Source: Cudoniella acicularis
Taxonomy: Eukaryota > Ascomycota > Leotiomycetes > Helotiales > Helotiaceae
DNA length: 10,083 nucleotides
Assembly (NCBI GenBank): GCA_013054445.1
Contig: JAAMPI010001830.1
Coordinates: forward strand, 1 to 10,083
Direction: 5' to 3'
Shown here in pieces: positions 1 through 6,847 of the stretch (within the stretch, counting starts at the first letter, position 1; every line of letters begins with the position of its first letter). A program made the position numbers and the translations under genes. The notes beneath the pieces are model-generated. The model did not search any database, was not told where the DNA came from, and saw nothing but the letters and a program-made list of their open reading frames with translations.

Positions 1-5
1 CATGC

Positions 6-137
6 CTAATATATTTGATCAACAGCAACTCTGCGAACATCGTCATCAAAGGCCTCCAGCGGCCGAAACTTGGCCACCTTCTTCTCTTGGAACGAGAAGC
101 GCGAGAAACCTTCCAAGGCACCGAGGTAGCCGCACAT
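6..137 (-). CDS. Possible C-terminal fragment of an unidentified protein (weak)
   Basis: A 43-codon minus-strand frame opens with ATG at 137 and ends with TAG at 6-8. Its product is charged and balanced in composition, for example KVAKFRPLEAFDDDVRRVAV near the end. It reads more like real protein than the overlapping plus-strand frame, which is rich in His, Arg and Pro. The frame stays open upstream of the ATG for some codons, so this could be a last exon rather than a whole gene, but no matching upstream exon or clear splice acceptor was found. I do not recognise a family. It may be chance. Confidence 0.18.
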   Translation of the reverse strand: MCGYLGALEGFSRFSFQEKKVAKFRPLEAFDDDVRRVAVDQIY

Positions 138-1224
138 TTGACTTTTCAATTTTTCGTGAAGAAGAGCGCTTGAACTTCTTGAAGAACGAGATAATAAACT
201 TGACTCTAGGGGTTCAATCAGCTACTTCACTTTGCTACGCACTCGGGGAAATGAGAACCTCACCTGTGTAATCACAATCGCAATTACCACTCCATTAATT
301 TGGACACTTCAGCGATTGGGCGGGAAGGAACGAGGAAGCTAACGGAAAGACACCTTTCCCAATCCGGATTAGCTTGGAGTATAAACCCCCCTCCTGGGAC
401 GGGATTCCCCTCTCCCTTCCAATCCTCGAAATTTCTTGCAACTTTTCTCTCCAACGAGTGCTCGCTCGCCCAAAATTGATTCCCCCATCGCATTGTATAT
501 GCAGCTCTTTGAGAAAAGGACTAGTAGTTCCCGTCTGCACTGCTTCATTGCGACAATCGTACCTATTTGTCGGAGCTTTCCCTGAATACTGAAGGCTCGA
601 AGAAGCAGTGTTTGTTCCGCCCTCCCCCCCTAGTCGCAGCTTTGGGAATCGTCTTCGTAAATTAGTCTTTTCTGTTGTAAGATGCCATAATTTATCTGCG
701 TTGTTGTGAACACCGAAGCCTGCAGGTGCCGATCGGGAGGAGAGAAGTAAGATCTAAATCTAGAACCGCGTCAAGAAAACCTATGGTTTGCCTTCCCGTC
801 GTTCTTACCTCTACACCTCTAGGTAGGTAGGTGAAAAAGTGAAACAAAACCTCGATCGGGATACTAGTACTTCTCACGCCGGAAACTGGTCGGGTAGCCT
901 GCGACTGGATATCACAGTAGCACAAGGAAGGGGACAGTATAAGGACGCATCCATCATAGTTAGGATCATAGAACGCGCGAGCGGCATAAAAATTCGCGAC
1001 ACCTCACCAAAAAGCATGGCAGTCAACCCAAAAACGGTAGTTGATTTGAATGAAGCAAAGGAGAGAGTGCAGAGAACAGAGTACACTTATTCAGCTACGA
1101 ACTTTGAATTCTCTAAAAGGCATTGTATTGAGAGATAAAATCAAGTAGAGAGTGCTGATTTTGGGTGCAAAAAACTAAGAAGAACAACTACCAACTAAAC
1201 ACTCCAGCATCCATGTTCAAGTGA
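138..1224. other. Intergenic stretch without a convincing gene
   Basis: No frame here shows a recognisable domain or a sensible composition over its length; the longest, 99 codons at 839-1138 plus, looks random. Around 375-450 there is a TATA-like GTATAAAC followed by a pyrimidine-rich tract, the usual look of a fungal promoter and start region on the plus strand, but no gene follows it. A short run of GGTA repeats lies at 821-833. CA and TG dinucleotides are frequent, so this part is not RIP-mutated. Confidence 0.5.
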
Positions 1225-1914
1225 TCAATACTCTGTCGGGCCGAAGTGAGTAGCAAGAGCACTTCCAACCTTTGGCTTCGCATTCATTCTCTCAACCCAC
1301 TCTTTCACCTCCGGGAAGTTATCATCCGAGTACTCCTCCTTAGTAAGAACCATCCCAACAGTGGTCTGCCAGATGATAAACGACAAATCCGCATAAGAGA
1401 ATTTGTTGGCCACAAGCCAAGGTCCATCAAAACCAGGAGTATTCGCATACTCGACCTTCTGTTTTCCCAACCATGCATCCAAGACACCCGACACGCGGTT
1501 TATCTCCTTGACGTAGCGCGCAGCGGCCTCGGGAATCGGTTGGAACTTCTTGAAAACGACCGATTGCCCGTAGTAAGGACCTTGGCCTGTCGCCTGGTAG
1601 AAAAACCATTGTTTTGCTAAATACGACTCCTTGCTTCCTGGTGCGAAGCTGAATTTTTGCTCAACATCGTACTTCTCGATCAAGTACTCCACGATGGCAC
1701 CGGATTCCCAGAGAGTGAGATCTGTGTTTGGGTCGTATATTGCGGGGATACGGCCGTTTGGGTTGATGGCGGTGTATTCTGGTTCTTTGATTTTGGCTAT
1801 TGGTACGGAGACGGTTTCGAAAGGGATATGGAGGAGTGTGAGGATGAGGGCTACTTTTGGAGGGTTGACGCTTCCCTTGCCGTACAATTTGACTGTTTTG
1901 AGTGAAGATGACAT
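1225..1914 (-). CDS. Glutathione S-transferase, Ure2p-like class
   Basis: Single-exon gene of 229 codons with an intact two-domain GST. The thioredoxin-like N-terminal domain covers residues 1-83. It carries the fungal Ure2p/GstA-type start (N17-P-P-K-V near strand 1), NPNGRIPAI at 51-59 with the conserved cis-proline P57, and the glutathione-binding ESGAI at 70-74. The helical C-terminal domain runs from about 95 to the end and keeps the N-capping box S173-x-x-D176 in its core helix. Enzymes of this class conjugate glutathione to electrophiles in the cytosol, or act as peroxidases. Some serve in secondary-metabolite clusters, but the substrate cannot be read here. The start is supported by an adenine at -3 (ACAAAATG context), a pyrimidine-rich leader and a TATA box about 150 bp upstream. 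The gene is divergent from the Zn2Cys6 regulator starting at 2644. No stop, frameshift or RIP trace is visible, so it is probably functional. Confidence 0.95.
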   Translation of the reverse strand: MSSSLKTVKLYGKGSVNPPKVALILTLLHIPFETVSVPIAKIKEPEYTAINPNGRIPAIYDPNTDLTLWESGAIVEYLIEKYDVEQKFSFAPGSKESYLAKQWFFYQATGQGPYYGQSVVFKKFQPIPEAAARYVKEINRVSGVLDAWLGKQKVEYANTPGFDGPWLVANKFSYADLSFIIWQTTVGMVLTKEEYSDDNFPEVKEWVERMNAKPKVGSALATHFGPTEY

Positions 1915-2043
1915 TTTGTTGGTTTGGTGTTCAGAGTACAGAAGATGTGGTAAATGGATTGTTGGACTTGGACAAGGGAAGAGGAGATGATTGTACCGAG
2001 AAGAGAATGGTTCTGGATGATGATAGATGTTGGGAACGACGAA

Positions 2044-2201
2044 GAGCTAGAGGGAGCTGCATTATATACCCTAAAGTTTATCCTATCAAATTATCTCTCG
2101 AACAATACAACGAAACACTCTTGTTCACTACCTCCGAAGCTGGTTTGTAACGAAAGGCGGTGTTCGCAGAGTTTCGCCAGAACAGGACTAGTGCATACTA
2201 T
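2044..2201. repeat. Tandem duplication in the promoter, unit 1
   Basis: First of two diverged direct copies lying head to tail. Anchors shared with unit 2 in the same order are GAGnTnGAGGnAGnTG at the start, CTCGAAnAAnACAACGAAACAC, GGTTTGTAA, then a 21-base identical block at 2162-2182 beginning GTTCGCAGAG, and GGACTAGnGCA at the end. The unit contains the GST TATA box. Two TTCGC pentamers lie 10 bp apart inside the identical block. Confidence 0.75.
2062..2068 (-). promoter_or_regulatory. Probable TATA box of the GST gene
   Basis: Minus-strand TATATAA, about 150 bp upstream of the GST ATG. It is followed in the transcribed direction by CATC-rich and pyrimidine-rich sequence (TCTCCTCTTCCC) typical of fungal start regions. 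It lies inside the first unit of the tandem duplication; the matching place in the second unit (about 2222-2230, TTACATATC) no longer has a good TATA. Confidence 0.55.
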
Positions 2202-2380
2202 GAGAGTTGGAGGAAGTTGTGTTACATATCCAAATGTGTGTTTTGTTAAACAATCTCCCCTCGAATAACACAACGAAACACTTTTGCCTACCTGCTAAGC
2301 GAGGCGGTTTGTAATAAAAGAGTGGAGTCGAAAAGTGGGGTTCGCAGAGTTTCGCCAGAATCGGACTAGCGCACAGGTAA
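2202..2380. repeat. Tandem duplication in the promoter, unit 2
   Basis: Second copy of the same segment, about 20 bp longer because of extra sequence near 2312-2338 before the conserved block at 2340-2360. Some differences from unit 1 are C/T or G/A changes, which could be mild RIP or ordinary drift. The exact right end is uncertain, because similarity fades after the GCGCACAG at 2369-2376. Confidence 0.72.
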
Positions 2381-2643
2381 GCGCCGTCGACTTCAACTCA
2401 GCTTCAACTTTTCATACTTACAGGGTATCATTTCATCAATAAGCTGTACCAATTTTCAATTACAATTCTCGGGTGAAACAAACGACCCACTGTAATCCCC
2501 ACAAGGAGAAACTCACGAGGTCGTCAAAGTCATTACGTCTTTGTCAGCTCAAAACCATGAAGGCTAGTGAAGTTGTGCTGTGAGCCGTCCACTTCGAGCT
2601 TGCTTGAGGCTGTAGAGCACATATACTTGAACCTCCATACACA

Positions 2644-4176
2644 ATGGTATTCCCAAGCGCAGCGTGTCAGACATGCAAAAATCGTCGAATTAAAGTAGGT
2701 AGTCCTAGATGTGTTATATCACGTGCAAAACAGCTGACCGGTCTCCAGTGTGACGAGACCAAACCCACCTGTAAACGCTGCAGCAAATCACATCGCCTTT
2801 GTCTCAGCTCTGCCGCTGCCAAAGAGGCTTCTTTCTCAATCCATTCAGAGAATCGCTACGCCTCGGGAAGCACCAATCGACCTCGTGGACCCCGCTCGAG
2901 CCTGACGGTCATACGTCCACGCATCGATGTGCAGGCATGTGCGGTAGCTTACTATATGCAGTACCATATGCCGACATGCCCAGTTATAGTTGTGCCCAAT
3001 GTGTCCGGATGCCTGTCAGAATGTGTCGCCGCCTGGAAAACTTCAGGACGGACTTCAGAGATAGTGGATCTAGCGCTGTCGTCTATGGCTCTTGCGGTGT
3101 TTTCGCGGACGCAAAAGCATCGTGAGGCTGCTGCTGCGGCATTGTCAAAGTATCAGCGGCTTCTTAGGGTTTCCCAATTCTGGATTTCCCAAGTTGAGAA
3201 AGCCAAGTTGGATGCGGCCAATATGGATGCTTGTCTGCTATCGATTGCGTTCATGGGTCGTTTTGAGGGTATTGCATATGGCGTCGAGAAATCCATAGAC
3301 TCGGTGCAGTCTGTTCCGCGGGTGAATACCTGGCACCATTATGATGGAGCTATGGCGGTTTTGAAGTCCTGGTATGATGATCGAAAGCACGATGGAAGTT
3401 CCGTCTCAATTATCGTCCAGCATATTAGGAGGGTAATACTTAGGACCTGTCTCATGAGGAACCAGAAATTGCCGGACTGGTTGCTTGACGGAGAAATATT
3501 TGGTGAGCACGGCATAGAGCTTGAGAATGACAGGATTGTTATCCGGATTCTGGCTCTTCGGCAAGCATATATGAGGTTGGAACATGGCATCAACGCCGCA
3601 CCAGCCGAGCAGTTGAATATCGCGGCCAAAGAAATCGACAAAGGATTGCAAGACTTGGCAGACCAGCTCCCCAAGTCGTGCTCCTATCAGCAACATATTA
3701 TTAGCACTTCTAATTCATTTCCCCAAAGGTACTTCCTTTCTCCCATTGTCTACAGCTACCAAAAAACTGGGTATGCCGCTCTATGGGCACAGCATTTCGC
3801 AACGAGGATGCTCATCAACAGGCTGCGTCTTCGGATCCTTGACTTGAGCGGTGATTCAACCCACATACAACAACGAGCGGAATGTTATACTGCTATAGAA
3901 TCCATGGGGGATGGTCTCGCATCTACCATTCCTTTCTGCCTCGAAAGATTTTCCTTTGACAGAGATAAGCCCGACTCGATTGTGCTTAACACAAGTACCG
4001 ATATCACGCCATACCTTTTGAATTCGGTCGTCTGGCCACTAACAATCGCTTCAGGCCTTGAGGGCATAAATGACAGACAACTTTCATGGTTCAGAGATGA
4101 GCTCGCTGCGATTGGGGAACAAATAGGCGATCGTGTGGTTGAGAGGGCTGGGGCATCTGGATGGACCATTATCTGA
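2644..4176 (+). CDS. Zn(II)2Cys6 fungal transcription factor (one intron)
   Basis: Two exons, 2644-2694 and 2749-4176, give 492 residues. After splicing the N-terminus has a canonical binuclear zinc cluster, C8-x2-C11-x6-C18-x6-C25-x2-C28-x6-C35, with the usual basic stretch KNRRIK before the third cysteine; this binds DNA in the nucleus. A Ser/Arg-rich linker follows to about residue 95. The rest is a long helical regulatory region resembling the Fungal_trans_2 (DUF3468) type, with typical segments such as LSIAFMGRFEG, a WHHYDGA motif, YFLSPIVYSYQKTGYAALWAQHFATRML and a C-terminal WPLTIASGLEG. Length is normal for the family. The ATG has adenine at -3. Without splicing the frame stays open but 18 residues are inserted inside the zinc cluster. 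It is divergent from the GST gene, so local control of that gene is plausible but unproven. No damage is seen. Confidence 0.93.
   Translation: MVFPSAACQTCKNRRIKVGSPRCVISRAKQLTGLQCDETKPTCKRCSKSHRLCLSSAAAKEASFSIHSENRYASGSTNRPRGPRSSLTVIRPRIDVQACAVAYYMQYHMPTCPVIVVPNVSGCLSECVAAWKTSGRTSEIVDLALSSMALAVFSRTQKHREAAAAALSKYQRLLRVSQFWISQVEKAKLDAANMDACLLSIAFMGRFEGIAYGVEKSIDSVQSVPRVNTWHHYDGAMAVLKSWYDDRKHDGSSVSIIVQHIRRVILRTCLMRNQKLPDWLLDGEIFGEHGIELENDRIVIRILALRQAYMRLEHGINAAPAEQLNIAAKEIDKGLQDLADQLPKSCSYQQHIISTSNSFPQRYFLSPIVYSYQKTGYAALWAQHFATRMLINRLRLRILDLSGDSTHIQQRAECYTAIESMGDGLASTIPFCLERFSFDRDKPDSIVLNTSTDITPYLLNSVVWPLTIASGLEGINDRQLSWFRDELAAIGEQIGDRVVERAGASGWTII
2695..2748 (+). other. Intron in the Zn2Cys6 gene
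   Basis: 54 bp, phase 0, placed between Lys17 and Cys18. It has donor GTAGGT, a branch-point-like GCTGAC at 2733-2738 and acceptor CAG ending at 2748, all at typical fungal spacing. Removing it restores the exact C-x6-C spacing of the zinc cluster. Its length is a multiple of three and it has no in-frame stop. Confidence 0.93.
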
Positions 4177-4440
4177 AGAATATATATAGGCCCACGGACC
4201 TTGAATTTATAACACTTGGATATTATTTGCATCCTGATGCCAAAAGGGTTCAATCTAGCCTTCGATGTGGTTTACAATATGCGGTTGTTCGTATATTCGT
4301 GTGTGGTCGTCGTCGTCGTCTTCTACCTAGATATATTTATACTAAAAAAAAAAAGAGGTAGGAGATATACAGGAAAGAGGGGGAAGTGATGGAGATGGTA
4401 ATAAGGGGGTGAAGAAGAAGAAGGGCAAAAGGGGGGGAGG
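4177..4440. repeat. 3' flank of the regulator gene with low-complexity tracts
   Basis: This holds the likely 3' UTR of the regulator, then (GTC)5 at 4306-4320, an A11 run at 4344-4354, and a nearly pure purine tract from 4344 to 4440 including GAA repeats near 4411-4422 and a G7 run near 4431. No gene is seen. It ends at one undetermined base (N, 4441), so the homopolymer part may be inaccurately assembled. Confidence 0.6.
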
Positions 4441-4441
4441 N

Positions 4442-4556
4442 GGCCGTTGGTAAATCGACGCCCTAGACCTCGCTTAGCTCGTTTAGGTACTGGTCCCCCA
4501 CCATTATATAGTAAACACACTCCCGCATTAGGAAGTGTACTTAGGCGACATAGTGC
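4442..4556. other. Foreign segment interrupting the pseudogene
   Basis: Between the undetermined base at 4441 and the end of protein similarity at about 4556 lies sequence rich in CTAG, CGCTTAG and CGTTTAGG motifs, similar in flavour to the RIP-affected repeats on the right side of the window. It is probably part of an inserted or recombined repeat. I could not find terminal repeats or a target duplication, so the type is unknown. Confidence 0.3.
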
Positions 4557-4982
4557 TCTCGTCGGGCACGACTTGTCCTTGGGGCTGGTGATGGAACCCT
4601 ATGTGCTGAGGCTCTTGTCTCTCTGGATAGAAAGTGGTTTGGAGAGAAGTGTGTGACAGGCACGTATGTATTCTTCGAATGTTGTGGGTCTTGCCTTCTT
4701 TTCCTCGATCTGAGCCCGAGACTCGGCTTCTTGTCGATTTCGCTGCTCGTCCTCCGCACGTTTTCGTTCCCGTTCTGCGCGCTCGTTGGCTTCCTTTGCT
4801 CGCTCATCTGCTTCTCGAAGTAGTTGCTCAAGACGTTCAAGGTCTGATTCCCTCCTTGAGGAAATTCTGGTAGGAGTGGGTTGTTGTTGTCGTGCTTGAA
4901 TAACGACCTTGGGAAGGCCATCAATTCGGCGAGGCAGATTATTGTCAAGGCAGCGGCTCATGCCGAGACAGTGGGACACCAT
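4557..4982 (-). pseudogene. Truncated gene with coiled-coil N-terminus and FEEYIRACH motif
   Basis: The minus-strand frame starts at ATG 4982. It encodes a short N-terminal region (MVSHCLGMSRCLD, then RRIDGLPKVVIQ), a highly charged coiled coil at about residues 43-97 (repeated ERAERERKRAEDEQ-type heptads), and RPTTFEEYIRACHTLLSKPL at about 98-117. The order of coiled coil then FEEY-ACH-LL then SLST-GSITSP resembles the N-terminus of a family of uncharacterised, often multicopy, fungal proteins; some members, as I recall, carry a kinase-like domain further on. An in-frame TAG at 4599-4601 follows KSLST, and the family-like reading GSITSPKDKSCPTR continues for 14 codons beyond it. A CAG to TAG change (CpA to TpA) would explain the stop. 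Similarity then ends abruptly near 4556. The gene is broken twice, and most of the expected protein is missing. Confidence 0.6.
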
Positions 4983-5314
4983 CGCGGGAGCAGGTACGGT
5001 CGAGGGAAGCGGCGTTCAAGGCGAGGCGAATGAGGGGGTATCAGATGCATGGGTGGAAAAGGTCTTTATTGATTCATTGTAGAGGAGCAGATCGCACTTC
5101 GCCAGTCATATCCACCATCATTCTCAATGAAAAGCTCCCGAGTCCTCATTGTACCTCACTCTTAGCGCGACCTACTTCAGTCCACGCCCAAAGACAAATC
5201 TTTGATGACTCTTGATCATATTGCTTTGTGCTCTAGCTCCCGCCTGCTCGCTTTTTATTTTCTTTGAATACCTTGACTTGATTGTGCTTTTGATCGTGAT
5301 CGCGACTTCCTTCT
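4983..5314. other. Spacer between two minus-strand remnants
   Basis: No supported gene. Reading the minus strand in the frame of the acidic remnant on its right gives several stops, and the plus-strand frame at 5030-5215 has no recognisable feature. It may contain diverged 5' sequence of the coiled-coil gene or the decayed continuation of the acidic remnant. CA/TG content is close to normal. Confidence 0.4.
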
Positions 5315-5689
5315 TCATGTCGTGATCGTTGCTGCCTTTGTGAAATTTACTGCCGCAAACTGCGCGATGATATTCTCAAACCGATTTTTGTCCTTATCTT
5401 TATCCTCGGATTCGTCGGAGTTGTTCTCTTAATCGAGGTAGTACTCTGGCGGGTAGGTATTGTCCTCTCCAGCGATCCATGCCAGATTTGCCTCATCAGA
5501 TCCGTCGACATCGGTATCAACGCCTCCTTTGACATCGTCGATATCGGTATCAACGTCCGTCGGTTCAGTGTCAGTGTCGGTCTCCTCTTGCTCATCCGCT
5601 GTATCGAAGCAGCTCTCGATGTCTGACCTATCGCTATCGTCGGAGGAAGAGCTTGGTATTAGTTGACGGCGCTGTATATCGACTTAATC
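5315..5689 (-). pseudogene. Acidic coding remnant, possibly N-terminus of a DUF3435 (recombinase-like) protein
   Basis: One minus-strand frame runs from 5689 to the TGA at 5315-5317, broken by TAA at 5684-5686 and at 5429-5431; the two open parts have 84 and 37 codons. The first is very acidic (SSSSDDSDRSDIE, EETDTDTEPTDVDTD) and leads into LAWIAGEDNTYPPEYYLD, stop, ENNSDESEDKD. From memory this matches the acidic leader of fungal proteins with a DUF3435 domain, the tyrosine-recombinase-like family that includes Starship captains. No database check was possible. Both TAA stops would be CAA (Gln) before a CpA to TpA change. After SEDKD the sequence (KNRFENIIAQFAAVNFTKAA) no longer fits my recollection, so a rearrangement is likely. 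No recombinase catalytic region is present. Confidence 0.42.
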
Positions 5690-6000
5690 TGCTGAAGAAG
5701 ACGGTAACGATGACGGTAACGATCAATCCGGAAGAGGAAAGAGAGGATGTTGGGAGGAACTTGCTGCCCAGAGAACCGTATTAGAGGGGAGGAGAGAAAT
5801 GGAGTAAGAGGAGGTAGTTAAGAGGAGTTTGGAGGAAAGAAGTTAGAGAAAGGAGGGGGAATGGACGAAGAAATAGGATGACCGCTATCGTGAGTCACCA
5901 GGGGATGGAGGGCATCTATTTTCTGCTCCCTAAAAATGTCCTTCGAAAGTTGGAATAGGAACAAGAAACAGAAAAAGCGAATGTCGTTTTAGGTGTTCCT
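5690..6000. other. Purine-rich spacer with a short tandem repeat
   Basis: GACGGTAACGAT is repeated twice without a gap at 5700-5711 and 5712-5723. From about 5730 to 5880 the plus strand is strongly purine-rich (GGAGGAAAGAAG-type sequence). No gene is visible. The last five bases, TTCCT, are the left target duplication of the solo LTR that follows. Confidence 0.5.
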
Positions 6001-6142
6001 TGTCACAGACCTGGTTCGGAGGTCTGGTCGGGACCGATCACGTGACCTCATATCGTATATATAACCTCGTTTCAGACCTCGTCTGAGCTCTTCACCTTAG
6101 TATTCTAAGTAATAGAACTACTTTACTGTCAGCGCTGTCACA
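6001..6142 (+). mobile_element. Solo LTR A of an LTR retrotransposon (142 bp)
   Basis: It begins TGTCACAG and ends GCTGTCACA, so it has TG...CA termini, and it is flanked by an exact 5-bp target duplication TTCCT at 5996-6000 and 6143-6147. It contains TATATATAA at 6056-6064, CACGTGACC at 6039-6047, and TATTCTAAGTAATAGA at 6101-6116, which recurs in LTR B. No internal retrotransposon sequence or second LTR adjoins it, so it looks like the product of LTR-LTR recombination. It keeps 16 CA/TG dinucleotides, unlike its right neighbour. Family (Gypsy or Copia) cannot be told from the LTR alone. Orientation is inferred from the TATA box and TG...CA reading. Confidence 0.85.
6006..6086 (+). repeat. 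Hairpin-forming motifs in LTR A
   Basis: CAGACCT at 6006-6012 pairs with AGGTCTG at 6020-6026 around a 7-base loop. TCAGAC at 6072-6077 pairs with GTCTGA at 6081-6086 around a 3-base loop. The same CAGAC core is therefore used in two nearby hairpins, one at the LTR edge and one just downstream of the TATA box. Confidence 0.6.
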
Positions 6143-6439
6143 TTCCTATAGTTAGTAAGGGTCGTGCCGCCTTAGCTACTAGGTACGCGAGCGCTAGGGT
6201 AGCGCGAGATTTTAGTAAGTTAGCTGCGGAAAACAGCGACTAAACCAGCCGAAAACAGCAGCCAGTTTGCCGTCTGGTCGTTAAATATAGTATTCTATAA
6301 GACGGTTAGTAGGGCGCGCGTTCTAGGGGTCGCCCTCGGCTAGGCGAAGCGAGGCCGCGTTAGGCATAGTGCCCCCCCCCCTCCTCCCCCCCCGTTCGGG
6401 TTTAACGCCCTCGCTTCGACCTAGCGCCCTCTTTTCTAG

Positions 6440-6736
6440 CCGGGCGCTGCTTTCGACGTCTATAAGAACCTCTCCTCGTCCCCCTCTTCTACCTCCCTTG
6501 CTGACTTCTTTTACCTACTACCTTTACCCCTAAACTCTAACTCGGCTTTCCTCTTCCCGCCTTCCCCTTATACACAGCGCTGGTCTACCTCGCCCCGGCC
6601 TCAGTCTCGGCCTTACCTCCCTAGTGCCTACCTCCCTATTATTATAATAACTAACTTTCGACGCGATAAATCCTCGTTAAGCACGATATCGGCCTCTACT
6701 TTATCTAGCTATAATAGCCCGAATTCGAGGCCTAAC
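6440..6736 (+). pseudogene. Pro/Ser-rich open frame in RIP-affected DNA (weak)
   Basis: A 99-codon frame lies between TAG (6437-6439) and TAA (6737-6739), without an ATG at its start. Its reading is coherent and of low complexity: SSSPSSTSLADFFY, a Pro/Arg/Ser stretch with RPQSRPYLPSAYLP, then SSLSTISASTLSSYNSPNSR. Both bounding stops could be former CAG/CAA codons. This composition would fit a disordered N-terminus, for example of a retrotransposon Gag, but no zinc knuckle or other motif is visible. The pyrimidine bias of the DNA could also keep the frame open by chance. Confidence 0.25.
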
Positions 6737-6847
6737 TAAGCTAGCTAGTAATACTATATCGCGCGAATAGAGCCGACTTTTTTAAACCCTTGGTCTATAC
6801 GCCTTTAAATCCTCTAAACTAGAATACCTCTTTATATACAGTCTATA

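Larger units (their letters stand above)
1915..2643. promoter_or_regulatory. Shared divergent promoter region of GST and Zn2Cys6 genes
   Basis: The 729 bp between the two divergent starts holds the 5' leaders of both genes. Visible elements are the GST TATA box (2062-2068), a tandemly duplicated segment (2044-2380) and a CCAAT pentamer at 2449-2453 on the plus strand, about 190 bp before the regulator ATG. I saw no clean CGG-Nx-CCG inverted pair of the type many Zn2Cys6 proteins bind. Single CGG triplets occur in and near the repeats. Joint control of the two genes is an inference from the arrangement. Confidence 0.6.

Noticed and set aside
2..271. 89-codon plus-strand frame at the left edge
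   Set aside because: Composition is patchy (His, Arg, Pro then Asn, Leu) with no domain; the antisense frame at 6-137 looks at least as good, and neither is well supported.
839..1138. 99-codon plus-strand frame
   Set aside because: No motif, no promoter-like sequence tied to it, and an overlapping antisense frame of similar quality; probably chance.
1631..1990. 119-codon plus-strand frame antisense to the GST
   Set aside because: It is a shadow of the GST coding strand, which has clear domain motifs and a conserved length.
3885..4253. 122-codon minus-strand frame over the 3' end of the regulator gene
   Set aside because: It lies antisense to the well-supported regulatory domain and has no features of its own.
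5460..5666. 68-codon Ser-rich plus-strand frame
   Set aside because: The Ser/Val/Ser pattern is the complement of the acidic Asp/Thr/Glu codons on the minus strand, which give the more coherent protein.
6363..6393. C-rich runs as a telomere-like or G-quadruplex array
   Set aside because: The C runs are irregular homopolymers without a TTAGGG/CCCTAA repeat, and fall in a generally pyrimidine-rich segment.
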